DNA of 64,000 nt from Tubiluchus corallicola (GCA_030141605.1 JAQGDQ010000160.1:126001-190000); one strand, 5' to 3'. Numbered from the stretch's first letter, positions 24,769 to 51,319 are shown. The notes: a model not told the origin generated them from the sequence alone. Numbers and translations: made by a program.

Positions 24769-25761
24769 GATACTGCCTATTAACCACATTTTATAATTAT
24801 AGGTTACCTAGTACAAAAAAAGTTCACAACTTGATTACCAAAATCCATTTAGTTTTACATCCTACTGCTATTAAATTTGCTGGCTTTAATTTTTTACAAA
24901 CTATGGTGACAATTGCTATCTTAGTAACTCAACATAGTACTTCTGTTTAACAAAACTCAATACTCATACAGTATGTTATGTAACTGCAACAGCAGATAAG
25001 TAGCTGTTATAAAACATTAACTTTAAAAATACACATTTTACTTCAAACAACTACATACTGTGTTTATCTTTTTCTGTTCTCCTGGGCTTGACTACAAGTC
25101 TTCAACTTCTAGTGAACACCTGTTTTGGTTGCACCTTTCCAATGCCTGTCTCATTTGTCAACTTATCATTTTTATTATCATATCTCACCCATTCACCATC
25201 AATTTCAGTCACTACAGGTGTTTCAGTCAACATCTTTTTACTGTCTTGCGGCACTTTCAATATATCTCTTCTGTTGCGTCTCCTCCAGATATACCGCATC
25301 ATAAAGTAGGTCTTCAATATATCACTATAAATAGGGTTGATTTATACTAATTTAATGAAGTGTTTGTTTCATGTTTTTACATATTTAAAATATCTTCCTT
25401 TCTCACATTTCTCAGTACTATTGATGCTTACTGATACTTGCGGATACTTACTTACTAGTCCCTATCAAATGGTATTTCATCATTTTTAAATCCGAATGAA
25501 AGCCAAATTAAGTTCTAAAGATTTTCGAATAAATTTTCGAGTCACTAGTATAAAGCAGTCTCACAGAAATCATGCATACCGATTTTGTTCTGCAGTAAAA
25601 ACACTGATAATTTCTCTAAAAATTGTACACAGGAACTGCTGATTGCATGTTTCAAACGTTTTAATCAAACGTAGGCTACAGAACCAATATGGTTGAAGTC
25701 CTGAATTATTTGAATTTGTAATTTCATGTTCAAATCGAATTTGAATTTTCGTTGCTCATCT

Positions 25762-25762
<1 letters not shown>

Positions 25763-25828
<66 letters not shown>

Positions 25829-25932
25829 CAATAATAATTACAATAATATTAATAATAATAATAATAATAATAACAACAACAACAACAACAACGGTGACAA
25901 CGATGACAACTACAACAACAATGATAAAAACT
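25763..25932. repeat. (AAT)n with (AAC)n tail microsatellite
   Basis: A long run of taa units followed by acaaca units about 260-430 bases upstream of the PGK start codon. Poly-Ile, poly-Asn and poly-Thr frames here are artefacts. Confidence 0.95.
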
Positions 25933-26039
25933 ACGGTGGTGAATGGTGGTAATGACTGATGATAATGATGGGATAAGGTGATTTAATGCCTACAATGTAT
26001 CTGGTTTTTACAGAAATTTCTGTAGTGAAACGTAAAAGA

Positions 26040-26194
26040 AAACAAACTTGAAGCGAAATAATAATTCTCGTTCGCGAACGCTAAACAAGCGCAACTGCAC
26101 AGTAGACCCCGAAAAGGACGCTGGACGGTCAGAAGATTTTTGGGAAGAAGCCGGTTCATTTTGTAGCGGTTACAGCTTGTGCTAGGACTGTAGT
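26040..26194 (+). promoter_or_regulatory. Probable PGK promoter and 5' UTR, with a 12-bp palindrome
   Basis: This CpG-richer stretch directly before the PGK ATG contains the perfect palindrome cgttcgcgaacg at 26069-26080. No TATA box is evident, as expected for a housekeeping promoter. The extent of the UTR is inferred, not seen. Confidence 0.4.
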
Positions 26195-40170
<13,976 letters not shown>

Positions 40171-40416
40171 ACTGCAAAGTTATGATAAAGGCATATTGCA
40201 TTTCTTCTTGGTTGAATTTAGTGTGTTGTTATTGATTCCGCAGATTATGTTCGTTTAGGTAGTCATACCAGCACAAACTGTATCATATCTTTCAAACGAT
40301 TCACATCTGGCTGCCAGTTAACTACAATTTGTTTCATAATTTATCCAGGTTTTATGTAGCTTAGCCTATTCTCACTTATTAGAAAGGCTGCTTGCCCACA
40401 CTATCAAGTATTGAGT

Positions 40417-40422
40417 AATAAA
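40417..40422 (+). terminator. Candidate PGK polyadenylation signal
   Basis: AATAAA 247 bases after the PGK stop codon; another aataaa lies near 40671. Which one is used cannot be told without transcripts. Confidence 0.4.
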
Positions 40423-40429
40423 ATAAGTA

Positions 40430-41800
40430 CTTGTAACTTTTACTAAGTAGTTATGTGTACTACAGAAATTTTCTGATACTAGAACAGCAAGTCTTTGTGC
40501 CACGATTTGCATATTGGTTTTAAGTAACCAAACTAATTAGTCACGTGTTCTCAAAGGAGGTATATTTAACATGCATTATGGGTAACAGTCTTTGCTCAAA
40601 CTCTATAAATTCTGAAAATTTTCTACGACAAGCTGTATGACAAGAGCTCTCTTGCGTCTGGTTTTAAACCTAATAAATCATGTCTCTTTTGTGTCTCAAT
40701 GGAGTACGTTTAGCACAGTTTATGAGTAACATTTTTGCACAAATACTATAAATACGTGATGCATTTGTTTGAAGTCAAAAAATTCAAGAGCTGTTATGTG
40801 TTAGATTAATTTTCATGGTTCACATTATGAAGAGGATTGTTATTGTATGATTTTGTTGCCAGTGTTTTCAAGGTCTTGTAGAGTAGCTTGTTAAAAAATC
40901 TTTATTTACATAAATACATCTCTATGGTCTCGTAGTACACTGTTTTTCAGTTTTTCATTGTGTTTACTAAGTAAATTTATAAATTAAATTGTTAGAATTA
41001 ATTGATGTTGCTGTTGGATGGATACAATGCACTAAATCTGATGCTATGGACTAAAAGATCACAGTGCATACAATGGTGATTCTACCTGCTATATTTTTCA
41101 AAGATTGGAATCATTAAATGTAATCACTACAATATGTCGGCTATGGCATCCCTAATACTATGTAATGATCAGATGAGTTTGCCTTCTGTTTTTTAAGCTA
41201 TTTACTCAAAGCAGAAGCAGGGCTTATTTAAATTTTTATAACAACATTGTAAGAAAAACAAATAAAAATGTGACAGATTCAATAATTATTTAATATTCAG
41301 AGTTCAAAACTACTAGGTGTGGCTTACTATGCAAAAACTCCCAAGAAAGAAAAGGACAGGCTAATATATAGATCGCAAGCGGCGTTTAGCCCCGCCCACC
41401 TTGATCACGTAACACACGTTATCACAAACTCACTCACTGCATCTCACTAAAGTATATAAACAAGCGTGAAAAACATTGAGAGTGGGTGAATTTTAAGTGA
41501 TTTATCTGCAATTCTGGAAAATGTATCGTGATACAAACCAAACTATAACAACTTGTCTAGTAAATCCTTACAAAGAGGACTTAATTATTATACGCAAGGA
41601 TATGTGCACTAAATCAAGTATTGCGAAGTTTCAAACATAGTTACAATAGAATCGCTAGTTATAATAAAAGTTACAAGAAAGTACTAAGATAACAAATATG
41701 AAACGGTGTATTAACTTTGCTTTACATGTGTTGTGAAGCAAAAGTTTTATAACGCTTTTACTTACACCAAAAACAAATCATTTTAGTGCCGTGTACCTAA
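40430..41800. other. Intergenic region downstream of PGK
   Basis: No coding frame of substance on either strand. AT-rich with scattered CpG around 41380-41420. Nothing further recognised. Confidence 0.4.
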
Positions 41801-41804
41801 TTCT

Positions 41805-41930
41805 AACATAAACACAAAACTGAATAAATTAAATAAAACTCAAATAACATAAACACAAAAACTGAATAAATTAAATAAAACTCAAGTAACATAAACACAA
41901 AAAGTGAATAAATTAAATAAAAAATCAAGT
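41805..41930. repeat. Minisatellite, three units of 41-43 bp
   Basis: Three successive copies starting aacataaacacaaaa and containing gaataaattaaataaaa, at 41805, 41846 and 41888. AT-rich, no coding potential. Confidence 0.9.
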
Positions 41931-42120
41931 TAGCGTTAGCCCAGCTGAACTATGTAACTACACTACTGTACGTTCAGACAGTCTTAACCAACGAAATCCT
42001 ATTTTTTTTGCTGTACAGTATCTGAGATATCTTGTTGCAGTGCGTTAAGTCCTGATTTAGCAGGATACATTCTACATGTAGCCAGCAGTAATAAGTTATG
42101 GTACAATGTAATAATAAAAC

Positions 42121-42341
42121 ATTAGAAAACTTCTCTGAGCAGAGAGCACCATTTTTATTAATTTTTGATGGTTTGAGCTGTTCAAGTGGCCTCCGCATGC
42201 TCCGACCCAACGGTGACACTTGACTAAGTCGCTTTTGCGGTTGGGGAAACTTATAAGTGAAACTCCTGATCTTTCTGGATAACGAGCATACACATTACAT
42301 GTGCCCTCAACAATCGAGTAAGCGCTAAAAAAACGCCTCAT
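42121..42341 (-). pseudogene. Broken THAP-type zinc-finger domain
   Basis: One minus-strand frame gives GTCNVYARYPERSG, VSLISFPNRKSD and RWVGACG, the order of the first half of a THAP DNA-binding domain (Cys, conserved Pro, conserved Trp). The second half, LKPSKINKNGALCSEKF, lies in another frame beginning near 42195 and corresponds to the C-x2-H-F part. A frameshift and loss of zinc ligands indicate decay. THAP domains occur in host transcription factors and in P-like transposases; I cannot tell which this came from. A short CpG-richer stretch lies just upstream. Confidence 0.45.
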
Positions 42342-43770
42342 TGCGAGGGGGGACCCGCTGGTCGATCGACGTTCTGCGATCTATGTGTTGAACGCACACG
42401 ACTTACCTGATTATTTATGACGACGATGTGCACAGCATGGTAATCTTTCCACCATGACAATGCAGACGGTGACAGCCGCTAGACCAACATGCAGCCTCCA
42501 ACAATACTCTACAACAGTAACATACAGACAGAAGATTGGAACAAGATACCATGACTCTTGCGTGGCTTAACCTGCTCTCTAAGTCACGCAGCAACAAGAA
42601 AACAGAGAACAAGCTGTGCAATACGAGAACTGTCTTTTTCGTCACCATCAACACTTAACTCAGCTCTCTACTGTAAAGAAGTTACTCCATGGATCGACAC
42701 CTGCAAGTATGGTCAGAAGAACAACACCGCATAAATTTTCAGAGGCATATAGTTAACAAGTAAAATATATTGCCTTTACTACATGTATCATTATCGATCA
42801 TCGTCATCATTATTCAAGTCCGTGGTGATATGAAAAATAAGCCTGATAGTTTAGTGATATAATTGGATTACAAAGATCTAACATGTAAAGCTAGCTGTAT
42901 AATTGTGAATTATCCATGATTTTGGTACGAGCTTTTGCAAATTCATGAGAATTTGTACGTAGTTGATACGTATACATACATGAGTAGAAAAACTAATGAC
43001 ATAATCCACCAACAAACTGAAAATTTTGTGTTTCTGTGAACTGGTCACAGAAACACTATATTGCATATATATTGCACAAATATTGCAGTCACCAGCAAGC
43101 AGGATATCCCCTTATTCGCACTGAATTTTCCAGCGCACAGCTGCAGTTTCCTCGCAACATTATTGTCTCATGAAAACTTGTATTAAATTTTTGATATTAA
43201 TTATGGTGATGTAAGAAAGGTGATTTAGCTGGGCATTTTCCAATATGAGCTGTGAGCTATATTTGTGTGATGTTGCTTAAGTTGATTAGGCTATTGCAAC
43301 AGTCTGCGCATAAGGTACGGATATTTCTTATGTTATGTAAAGAGAAAATTAATCAAAATCTCATTTGTCCTTGTTACAGCTTTTGACAGCTGTACACACA
43401 TCATGCATCTAAATAGATGATAACAGTATACTAGTGTTAATATACTTATTTATGATATTGCAGCTGTTGTTTGTTATTGCGTTATAACGGGTTATCAAAT
43501 TCTTAAGAGATAAATGTGGATGGCTCGTGTACAATTCTTTGTGTACTTGTTTTTTTGTTCACCTGTTTCTACTTTCTTTAAATCTCTGTTTCTCTCTCAC
43601 TCCTTAACCTGTTCTAGCTACCATAATTTTATTTAGTTAAAAATTTGATTCAAAACCCTTTCTTAGCGATAAAATCTGAAAGTAGGTTGTTAAACCGCCA
43701 ATTAATATTTGGTCAAATAATTTCGTTGAATCTTTTTAAACAGATAATTGCCTTCCTAAGTTCTTGTTAG
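42342..43770. other. Intergenic region
   Basis: CpG-richer at 42342-42420, otherwise AT-rich. No convincing gene on either strand; short frames here are not protein-like. Confidence 0.35.
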
Positions 43771-43774
43771 TTAG

Positions 43775-45901
43775 TTATCATAATTATTCCTTGTTATGCA
43801 GTGTTATGTTATGTTGACAACTATGAAAGAAACAATGAATAAAGGCAAAATGCAAAATCAAATTAAATTAAATATCAACAATAAAATCGAAACAAATAAC
43901 AAATTAATTGCTGATGAATTCAATGAATATTTTGCCAATGTTGGACGATCACTTGCTGAGAATATTAACATGTCAAATCATCATTTTAGAGAACATTTAA
44001 AAGGTAACTACCCCAATTTCATTCTTTTTTAATCCAGTTACTCCTAAAGGCGTTCTTAATATATGCAATTCGCTAAATGTCAATAGCTAAATGTCCCGGG
44101 ATTGACAACTACATACCTAGAAGAATTGCAGATATATTTCCTCAAATATCAATACCTATAACTCATATTTTAAATAAATCTCTTAGTAGTGGCATTGTTC
44201 CCATCAAGGTGAAACAAGCTCTTATAGTACCATTCCATAAGAATGGCGACAACACGAACTGAAATAACTACAGACCAATATCCCCGCTACCCTTTTTTTC
44301 TAATATACCCGAGAAACGTGTGCACAATCAATTATATAGATATTTAACCAAAAATAACAGTCAATTTGGATTCAGATCAGGCCTATCCACTGAGCTAGCT
44401 TTAATTAAAGTCTGTGAACAGATTGTTAATACTATCGAAAACAATTCAATCTGTGTTGGCATTTTCTGTGACTTGTCTAAAGCCTTCGACACCATTGACC
44501 ATGACATACTAATTGAAAAACTTTCTCACTGTGGTATACGAGGAATTCCGAATGAATGGTTTAATAATTATCTTTCTGTAAGAAGCCAAATAGTTAGATA
44601 CAACAATTGTCTAACTAGCCCTCAATCCTTGAAGTGTGGTGTACCACAAGGCTCCATTCTTGGCCCTCTATTATTTTTAATATATATCAATGACCTGTCA
44701 AATGTCTTAACCAATAATAACCTATTTCAATTTGCAGATGACACCACATTATTTTTTGATTTACAATCTTATTCTGTGCCTGAAATAAATAATAAACTTC
44801 CATTTTTAGCTGATTGGTTTAAAGCAAACAAATTGTCATTGAATCCAACTAAAACAAAATGCATTGTATTTCACACTATAAATAAAAGGCTCCCGAATGA
44901 CACTAACTTATTCGTTGAAGGACAGGCAATCGAAAGAGTTCCAAATATAAAATTCTTAGGCATTGTAATTAATGAAAATCTTGACTGGAAGCCATATATC
45001 AATTCTATCAGTTTAAAAATTGCTAAGAATCTGGAAATAATTAATTTTATTAAAAATAAATTACACAAATCTCATCTTACAACACTTTATAATTCATTGG
45101 TATTACCATACCTAACTTATTGCTGCATTATATGGGGTACATCTTATCCATCCAACTTAATAAGTTTATCTAGGCATCAAAGAAAGTTTATAAGAATATT
45201 AAACAATTTATCTAAACGTATCACTGTTGATATGTGCTTATTTAATGAATATGATATAATAATTCTCGAAGACTTGGTTATATATCACTTGCCTATTTAT
45301 ATGTACAAGACATACTACAACTTGTTTCCCACTTCCTTTGCAAATCCAATTACAGCAAATCCTAAACATTCAATGAATATCATGTCCCTTATTGTCGTAC
45401 TAATAGTGCCAGGCACTTTATTAAATTCACAGCCCCAACAACTGGAATAAAATAAGTGCCCAAGTAAAAATACACAAAACTATTTATAGTTTCAAAAAGT
45501 ACTTGGAAAGGACCATTTTTGATTCATACTTATAATACAATTTTAATGCTTCCATGTCTCATGCAGTCGCAATATATGGCCTCCAATCAATTACAATGCT
45601 ATTTTAATATAGCTCTATGTAAATTAAACATACACTGTGGTCGTTTCTTCTCCTCTTTTTCTTCTTCCTATCCCTAATCTTACTATTTTTTTTTACATTC
45701 CATTATTTCTTCTGACCCTAACCATCCTTTCATTCACTCACTTCTGCCACCTTAACAAGCCAAGCTTTCAAGGTGTCATACAGCAACTTTTTTATTTGGT
45801 TAATTTGACTTCAACGTTTTTTACCTACACTGTTTCTTTTTTTCAGTAATCTTGTATGTTGATGTATTGCTGGAGTGAAATAAATTGATTGATTGATTGA
45901 T
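43775..45901 (+). mobile_element. 5'-truncated CR1/L2-like LINE, ORF2 broken
   Basis: Reverse transcriptase region in sense orientation: KLIADEFNEYFANVG (43796 frame), PGIDNYIPRRIA (44077 frame), then a 376-codon frame (44320-45450) with FCDLSKAFDTIDHDILIEKL, GVPQGSILGPLLFLIYINDL, the catalytic FADDT and WFKANKLSLNPTKTKC. At least three frame changes or stops (near 44031, 44262 and 45400) show decay. The 3' end has gaaataaattgattgattga, a short tandem tail as in CR1/L2 elements. Related to, but clearly not the same family as, the LINE at 16-21 kb. Confidence 0.87.
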
Positions 45902-46439
45902 GTCTGGTGTCATTAATGAAGAACTAGCAAATAAAATTCAAAATCAGAAAGAAAATTCTTTGTTCGTTCAAGGGCATTTAAAGCAATTCATAAAACACGA
46001 TCGTCTTTAAAAAATCCTTTGATGAAATCGTTGGACGCCGGATAGAGTGTAGAGACCGCTGGGGTTATTAATTGTGACACACGTTGGGCGTTTAAAGCCA
46101 GCCTGTTATTAGTGGCGTGATGCCAGTAGCGAAGATTTCTTCGCGTGTATAGCAACATCAAACAAGATGTAAACAATTATTATTGTAGGTAAACGTAATC
46201 ATTTCTGATTATTTTCATTATGCTTATAGCTTATGCTCACAATTACCTTGCATTGTATGTGGCAGTTATGCCTATAAGACAAAGTATAAATGTTTGTTCG
46301 CGCTTGTTTATATGACCTAGCTAATAAGCTGTTATTCAATTACAGTAAAATTAGTACTTAGTTGTAGTAAGTTGAACTACATTTTGCAATAAATTGTCAC
46401 TACAGAAATAGGCTTCTATTTACGCAAGTTATAAAGTTG

Positions 46440-47119
46440 AAATTGATTGTAAGATATTGATAAATAAAAGTAAATAAAAGTGACCAAGGATCACCAAGTC
46501 AACCACCCCTAGCCAAATTGAAGAAAATTAAGTAGCCTGTCAAGTAAGGCATGTACAAATTGAAAATAATCAACAACTTAACAAAAAAATGAGGCAACAA
46601 GTTCAAATGAGTTTAAATTTAGAAACGGTAAATAAATTTGGCAATGAGAAGAGGCAAAATTTAAATTAGCAAACAAAACAGAAAATTTAAATTAAAATCA
46701 AGAGACTAAGTCCAACTCAACAAAAACAAAACTAAAAATTATATATAAATCAAGAAACTCAATCCAACATAAGAAGGAAAAAAATGAAGCAATGTCAAGC
46801 CATGAGTAAATCATCAACAGGTCAAGCACCTCTATCCAAATTCAAAGCAAATTATATGACCTGACAAGTACAGACAAGGAAAATTATAATAATCAACATT
46901 TTAAAAAGAAAAAGAAAAAATAAAGATGAATAACTAGGGATATATTAGGATAATGCATTCAGATGAGTTTATAATAAGTGGCAACATAAATCAATGAATA
47001 TGGCAAATGGTATGAAACAATATTTAAATTGACTATGTGAATATTCAGTGAAATAGATGTCAAACCGAAAGATAACTAAGAGATAAATTCGAAACTAAGA
47101 ATACAAATTTTTTTTCTAA
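46440..47119. repeat. A-rich, internally repetitive region
   Basis: Purine- and A-rich plus strand with two diverged copies of a unit of about 330 bp: caagtcaaccacccctagcc near 46496 and caggtcaagcacctctatcc near 46818, each preceded and followed by similar aaat-rich text. Lies next to the LINE fragment at 47120 and may be its 3' UTR. Confidence 0.55.
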
Positions 47120-47731
47120 ATCACATTAACCAAATTGAATAGTTGCCGATTAAATAGAGGCGAAATTTTTTAACTGCAGTGTGCAATGTTTGGCAAGCAA
47201 AGATTTCAGGAGGGAGACTATTAAAAAGTTTGACACCATTATGGTGTAGAGAGTTCAAGCCATATTGAGTCCTGAATCTATTTTGAATGTAGAAGCCTTT
47301 TTTGAGGATCTCATGGAGTATGAATGGACTTCGTTTAATTTTAAAAAGTAGATGTTATATATACCTGGCAAAGTGCCTGTTTTGTACCTGTACATAAATT
47401 TAAAGAGTTCCAAACTATATATACAAACTTTTAGGATATTTAACTGGTTATATGAAGGTGTAGCATGTGCTATGTAATGAGAGAATGTAATTAATTTAAC
47501 AATTTTGTTTTGTAAGGTGGTAAGTGGTTGTAGTATAATTTGCTTAGTTTTTCCCCAACACAGCACACAGTACTGTAAGTCGGGATACACTAAAGCGTAA
47601 TATATCATTTTGAGGATTGGCATGTTAATAAAGTAACATAGTTTTGCAAATATACCTGGAGTCTTACTTAGTTTTGTTGTTATAGTATTAATATGAATTT
47701 TCCATTTCATATTACTATTAATTTGGAGCAA
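47120..47731 (-). mobile_element. LINE fragment, C-terminal domain after the reverse transcriptase
   Basis: Minus-strand frame 47255-47731 contains LQINSNMKWKIHI, ALVYPDLQYCVLCWG and LQNKIVKLITFS, a typical CR1/L2/Jockey post-RT region. After a frameshift near 47262 it continues as HHNGVKLFNSLPPE and FACQTLHTAVKKFRLYL, the usual C-terminal end. The reverse transcriptase proper is missing. Confidence 0.78.
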
Positions 47732-47969
47732 AATGTATGGAGTAGAAATGTATCAAATATTTAGGACTAATTAAAACTAATGCTTAGTAATACTAATACT
47801 ATATAGTTTATAGTAATAATAAGAGTGAAATAATGTTAAAGAATATATATGTGTAATATATAGAGAAATAAATTTTACCTATAGTTCTAACACGATAATA
47901 ACAAAACTGACTAATAACATATGACTTTTTTTATCATCAGGCTAAGCCAAATCATACTTTACTGTTGAA

Positions 47970-48302
47970 TTGTTGAACGAGTTGCAGTTATTTTTTCATC
48001 TGTCATTAGACAGCAAATTAGAAAGCCTGAAAATCTTGATTTTAGATAGGAATCATACCTCATCTTCTGAATTTAATTTGTGGGTAGCTGTACTAACCAT
48101 TACATTAGCCCTGAAGTTGGAAGAGTTAGAGGATGAAATTTGTTGTGTAAAACTATATAAAACTTTGGGTGTCATACACAGTTTTGATAATGCTTTAATT
48201 TCATGCTACAACGTGTATCATTTCTTGTTTATTTTAGCACATTACATTTTAAAATATTTTGAACTGTTTCCATTTTACAAGGAATTTGCATCGTTGAGAG
48301 AA
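47970..48302 (+). pseudogene. Possible relic of a hAT transposase C-terminal region
   Basis: A 111-codon frame (TTG start only) with a layout that recalls hAT transposases of the P52rIPK type: FFHLSLDSKLESL, then SSEFNLW, then NVYHFLFILAHY. No intact dimerisation block follows. Resemblance is weak; it may be chance. Confidence 0.2.
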
Positions 48303-48309
48303 TAAGGTG

Positions 48310-50985
48310 GTATTAACTTTTCTAAATTCTTACGACTTGTGAATCTTTCGTAGCATCTTTATCTTCGTTTTATATCATAAAGCCAATCAATGCTGTATTT
48401 TTTAAACGAGATAGTCTCTCTGATAGCCAATTGGTATTCCTTTATAAAATTATAGTAAAGTCAGTACTCAGACTTGCTGTCAGAATTTCAACAGTAGACT
48501 TGCAGTAGTGGACTCTAATTGCATAGAAAATGTATGGTCTCATGCTCTTTTAATCATTACCGACAACTGAACTTGCAAGGAACCCATCAATTACTATAAA
48601 TTAAAGGTTTTAACCAGGAAGTATGAGAAAACTGTAAAAAAATACTTTCAAGCATTCAGAAAAATAGTTGTGATAAAACAAACTATTTACATCCCATTCT
48701 CAGAAACAGCAGGTGTCATACTGGAAATACCAGCAAGTTTAGATTATCGATAATCGAAAGTGAACTATACAAAAGGGTTTTGTTCCCTACTGCTTATTCA
48801 ACTGTTTGTGATTTTTCTTCTTTACTCTGTTTAATCACTGCATGTTGTCCAAATTTTGTTCAGACTGTTGCTCAAACTTTGCTTAACCAAATATATTAAT
48901 TTTAAATTGAATAATTGTAATTTTGAATGTTTAAGTTAGTTAATTTGATATGTGTGTTTTTGCCAGCTTTAGAAGCTTACATTTTGTGAAATTTTGTCAA
49001 TTTATTTCAACTCTTATGTTAATCTACATTTTGCTACAATTTTACAAGTAAACTACTTACTACTACTTAGTATTTACTTGCTTATTTAATTGATGTTATG
49101 GTTACTGATGGTTTTTTCAATAGTATATAGTTTTATACATTTTATAGTTAAAATTAGCTATATAGCATTCAGAGATCCTCGTGTATTCTGCACCTTCAAT
49201 AATTAAAAATTGCTTGAAGTTAGATCGACAATAAAAATGCTTTTGCTTCTGTCTAATTGCCTACGTATTTTTTTGTATACCTGTTTTGATATTTTACGAT
49301 TTCTTTTCGTGTATTCGTATACTTACCTAGCGCAGTCATATAAAAGCATATTATAACGTTGCTGCTTCCTTGAGGGTGCAGCCATGTTTTTTGCTGCAGC
49401 TAAATCTCTGCATTTCACACGAGATTGGCGTTCATCCTGAGCAGTATGTTGCCAATTATATCATAATTATCAGAACATACGGTCATTTTGGGCTTCATAC
49501 CATACAAAAGATAGAGTAATACAATAATTTAGTAATGCGAAACAAAAAAAACTAAAAAACAAAATGTGAAAATGTGGGAAATAAACAAATTTTGATTTCA
49601 ACTGAATTGTTATTCACAATTCAGCTTTAAACATTTGCAAAGTTTCAAAAAATGTTGACATACTTTGTCCTTCCTCCCTACTGACATTTTTTGAGTTCAT
49701 GAGGTAAGACAGCAACAATTTTTTTTGGGGGGGCCAGCCTTAACTGCCTTTGTCCCCTTTGTTTGGCCAATCCTGATTCTGAATACTGCTGCACATAAAA
49801 AATATAATAACGTTTACATATCAGACTAACAGATTCTGCAATTTACATTGTTTACTCATTTTTCCCTAACATTATTTACAAAATAACAAAATTTTAACAT
49901 TGCCACAAACTTCATTGTCACATTTCAGGCTGTTATTAGTGCTAACTAATTCTGTATCAGCACTGTTTTATAAAAAGCACTTACACTTACATGATTCTAA
50001 ATATACCATATTTGCAGTTTGCAAGGTCACCAAAAGAGAGTAAATAAAACCTCTAGAATAAAAGTATGCACATCCTTGAGCGAATACATTACCCCACATT
50101 AGAAGTTAGCCATCACCTTTAGTATATCATTGTGTCTTTGTATGTACGTTATTTGACGAAGATAACACCAATGAGAATTAAACTGGCCTAGTCAAGCAGT
50201 CTTTCATTACATATATTTGTGTTTGGATGTTTATACTAGTTTCTTGCTTGCTTTGACTGTACATGCTGAATAAATAGTTTGCAGTAATGACAGTACAAAG
50301 GTTGAATAGCACTTGACTGTATGCCTGCATGAGCAGCATAATACTGTAACCTATTTGTGGTTAAGAGCATGGATATGATTACTGTTGAAGAGGATCCTTT
50401 CAGGAATATGGTCTGTATAATTCTGAACATTAGTTACTTTTTTATACATTCGGCACATTGTAAGTCAGAATTCAGCTTAATGTGAGGTTTGTAACAAGAC
50501 TGGAGCCTGGTTCTTTATCAAGGATATCCCTCTAAGATGAGCCACTGAACAGGCTAAAGTGTCTTAGTCATAGTTGGATGTATATACATCTTTCTCTGTA
50601 AGAAAACAGCCACAATTACAGCTGTTCGGTATCATGGTTTTTATCATCCTGAACCTCGATTTCACTACCCAGAGTGAGGATCCAACTTTAGCAATCCTGA
50701 ACATTTGCTTCAATTAGTGTGGAAATAAGAATATTCTAAGGTATTGCTAGGTAGAACTTTTGACTGAAATTAATAATAATGTAAAATAGCAATGTAATGC
50801 ATGGATCTGGTTATGGTTATACATAGTTCTATAAACTCTGTTAGTGAAAAGCTCAAAGAAATGGGATACTATAGGTTGATTTGCAGACTGAAAATAATGA
50901 CCTCTAATTTATAAGCAGTATCATGTTCTGAGAAATTTCGTATTATCTTTCCAAAATAACAAAGTCATATTTTCATTATTTTCAG
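48310..50985. other. Region upstream of the recognised NIPA exons
   Basis: Must contain the NIPA promoter and, if translation begins upstream, an undetected first exon. A good donor (gtaagt at 50460) follows a short ATG frame beginning 50369, but its phase does not fit the exon at 50986. CpG-richer sequence at 46010-46150 is another candidate start. A stretch near 49720-49770 (ggggggccagcc...) looks like a transposon end. Confidence 0.3.
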
Positions 50986-51319
50986 AATCGAGAAACGCAC
51001 AATGGAGATGAAATCTCAAACTCTGTTACATCCATAGTCTCAACACTTGTACACGCATCAACCTCGGCTGTTGGGACAGTATGCAATGTTACACTGGAGG
51101 CTGTCGCCAAGGTAACGAAGGTGGTTCCAATGACTACAAAAGCATCAACTGCTTGGCATGTATCTCTCTCAACTGATGATGTGGCAACATCAGGCAAAGA
51201 TGAGGAATTTGACTTGAGGGCTACAATAGCAACAATGACTCCCACACCTTGGATCAGCAATGATAGTAGAGATTTCTATATAGGTTTAGCATTAGCATTA
51301 GGATCTAGTGTTTTTATAG
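50986..51319 (+). CDS. NIPA exon A: N-terminal extension and first-helix copy 1
   Basis: Acceptor ttttcag, donor g|gtaggt, ends in phase 1. The C-terminal part reads [19 protein letters not shown], equivalent to DFYIGLGLAMSSSIFIG of human NIPA2. Upstream residues form a Ser/Thr-rich segment of about 90 residues absent from human NIPA1/2. Confidence 0.85.

Larger units (their letters stand above)
23500..25330 (-). mobile_element. Internally deleted LTR retrotransposon remnant, antisense
   Basis: The 5'-end sequence of an LTR occurs twice in antisense, starting near 23674 (tgtgatatgttggagacc) and near 25327 (tgatatattgaagacctac), sharing ctactttatgatgcgg. Next to the second is an antisense tail of a Pol-like polyprotein (25060-25300, charged, ending QVFTRS, stop, RLVVKPRR; such TRSGR-VVKP tails are typical of Ty3/gypsy or BEL Pol). 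A purine tract (agagaaaaaggga) immediately precedes the first LTR start. I infer an element whose 5' LTR and internal region were deleted down to the Pol tail. The outer LTR end near 23500 is approximate. The TRIM at 23768-24768 is inserted in it. Confidence 0.55.

Noticed and set aside
25726-25959. Poly-Ile/Thr and poly-Asn frames upstream of PGK
   Set aside because: Translation of a trinucleotide microsatellite in two frames; no protein-like sequence outside the repeat.
42415-42654. 79-codon minus-strand Cys/Leu-rich frame
   Set aside because: No domain pattern, no splice context, and AT/GC composition typical of chance.
50369-50459. Candidate NIPA first exon with signal-like stretch and gtaagt donor
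   Set aside because: Its phase (1) does not fit exon A (phase 0); in the frame that would fit there is a stop codon.
50982-51260. 92-codon minus-strand frame
   Set aside because: Antisense shadow of NIPA exon A.
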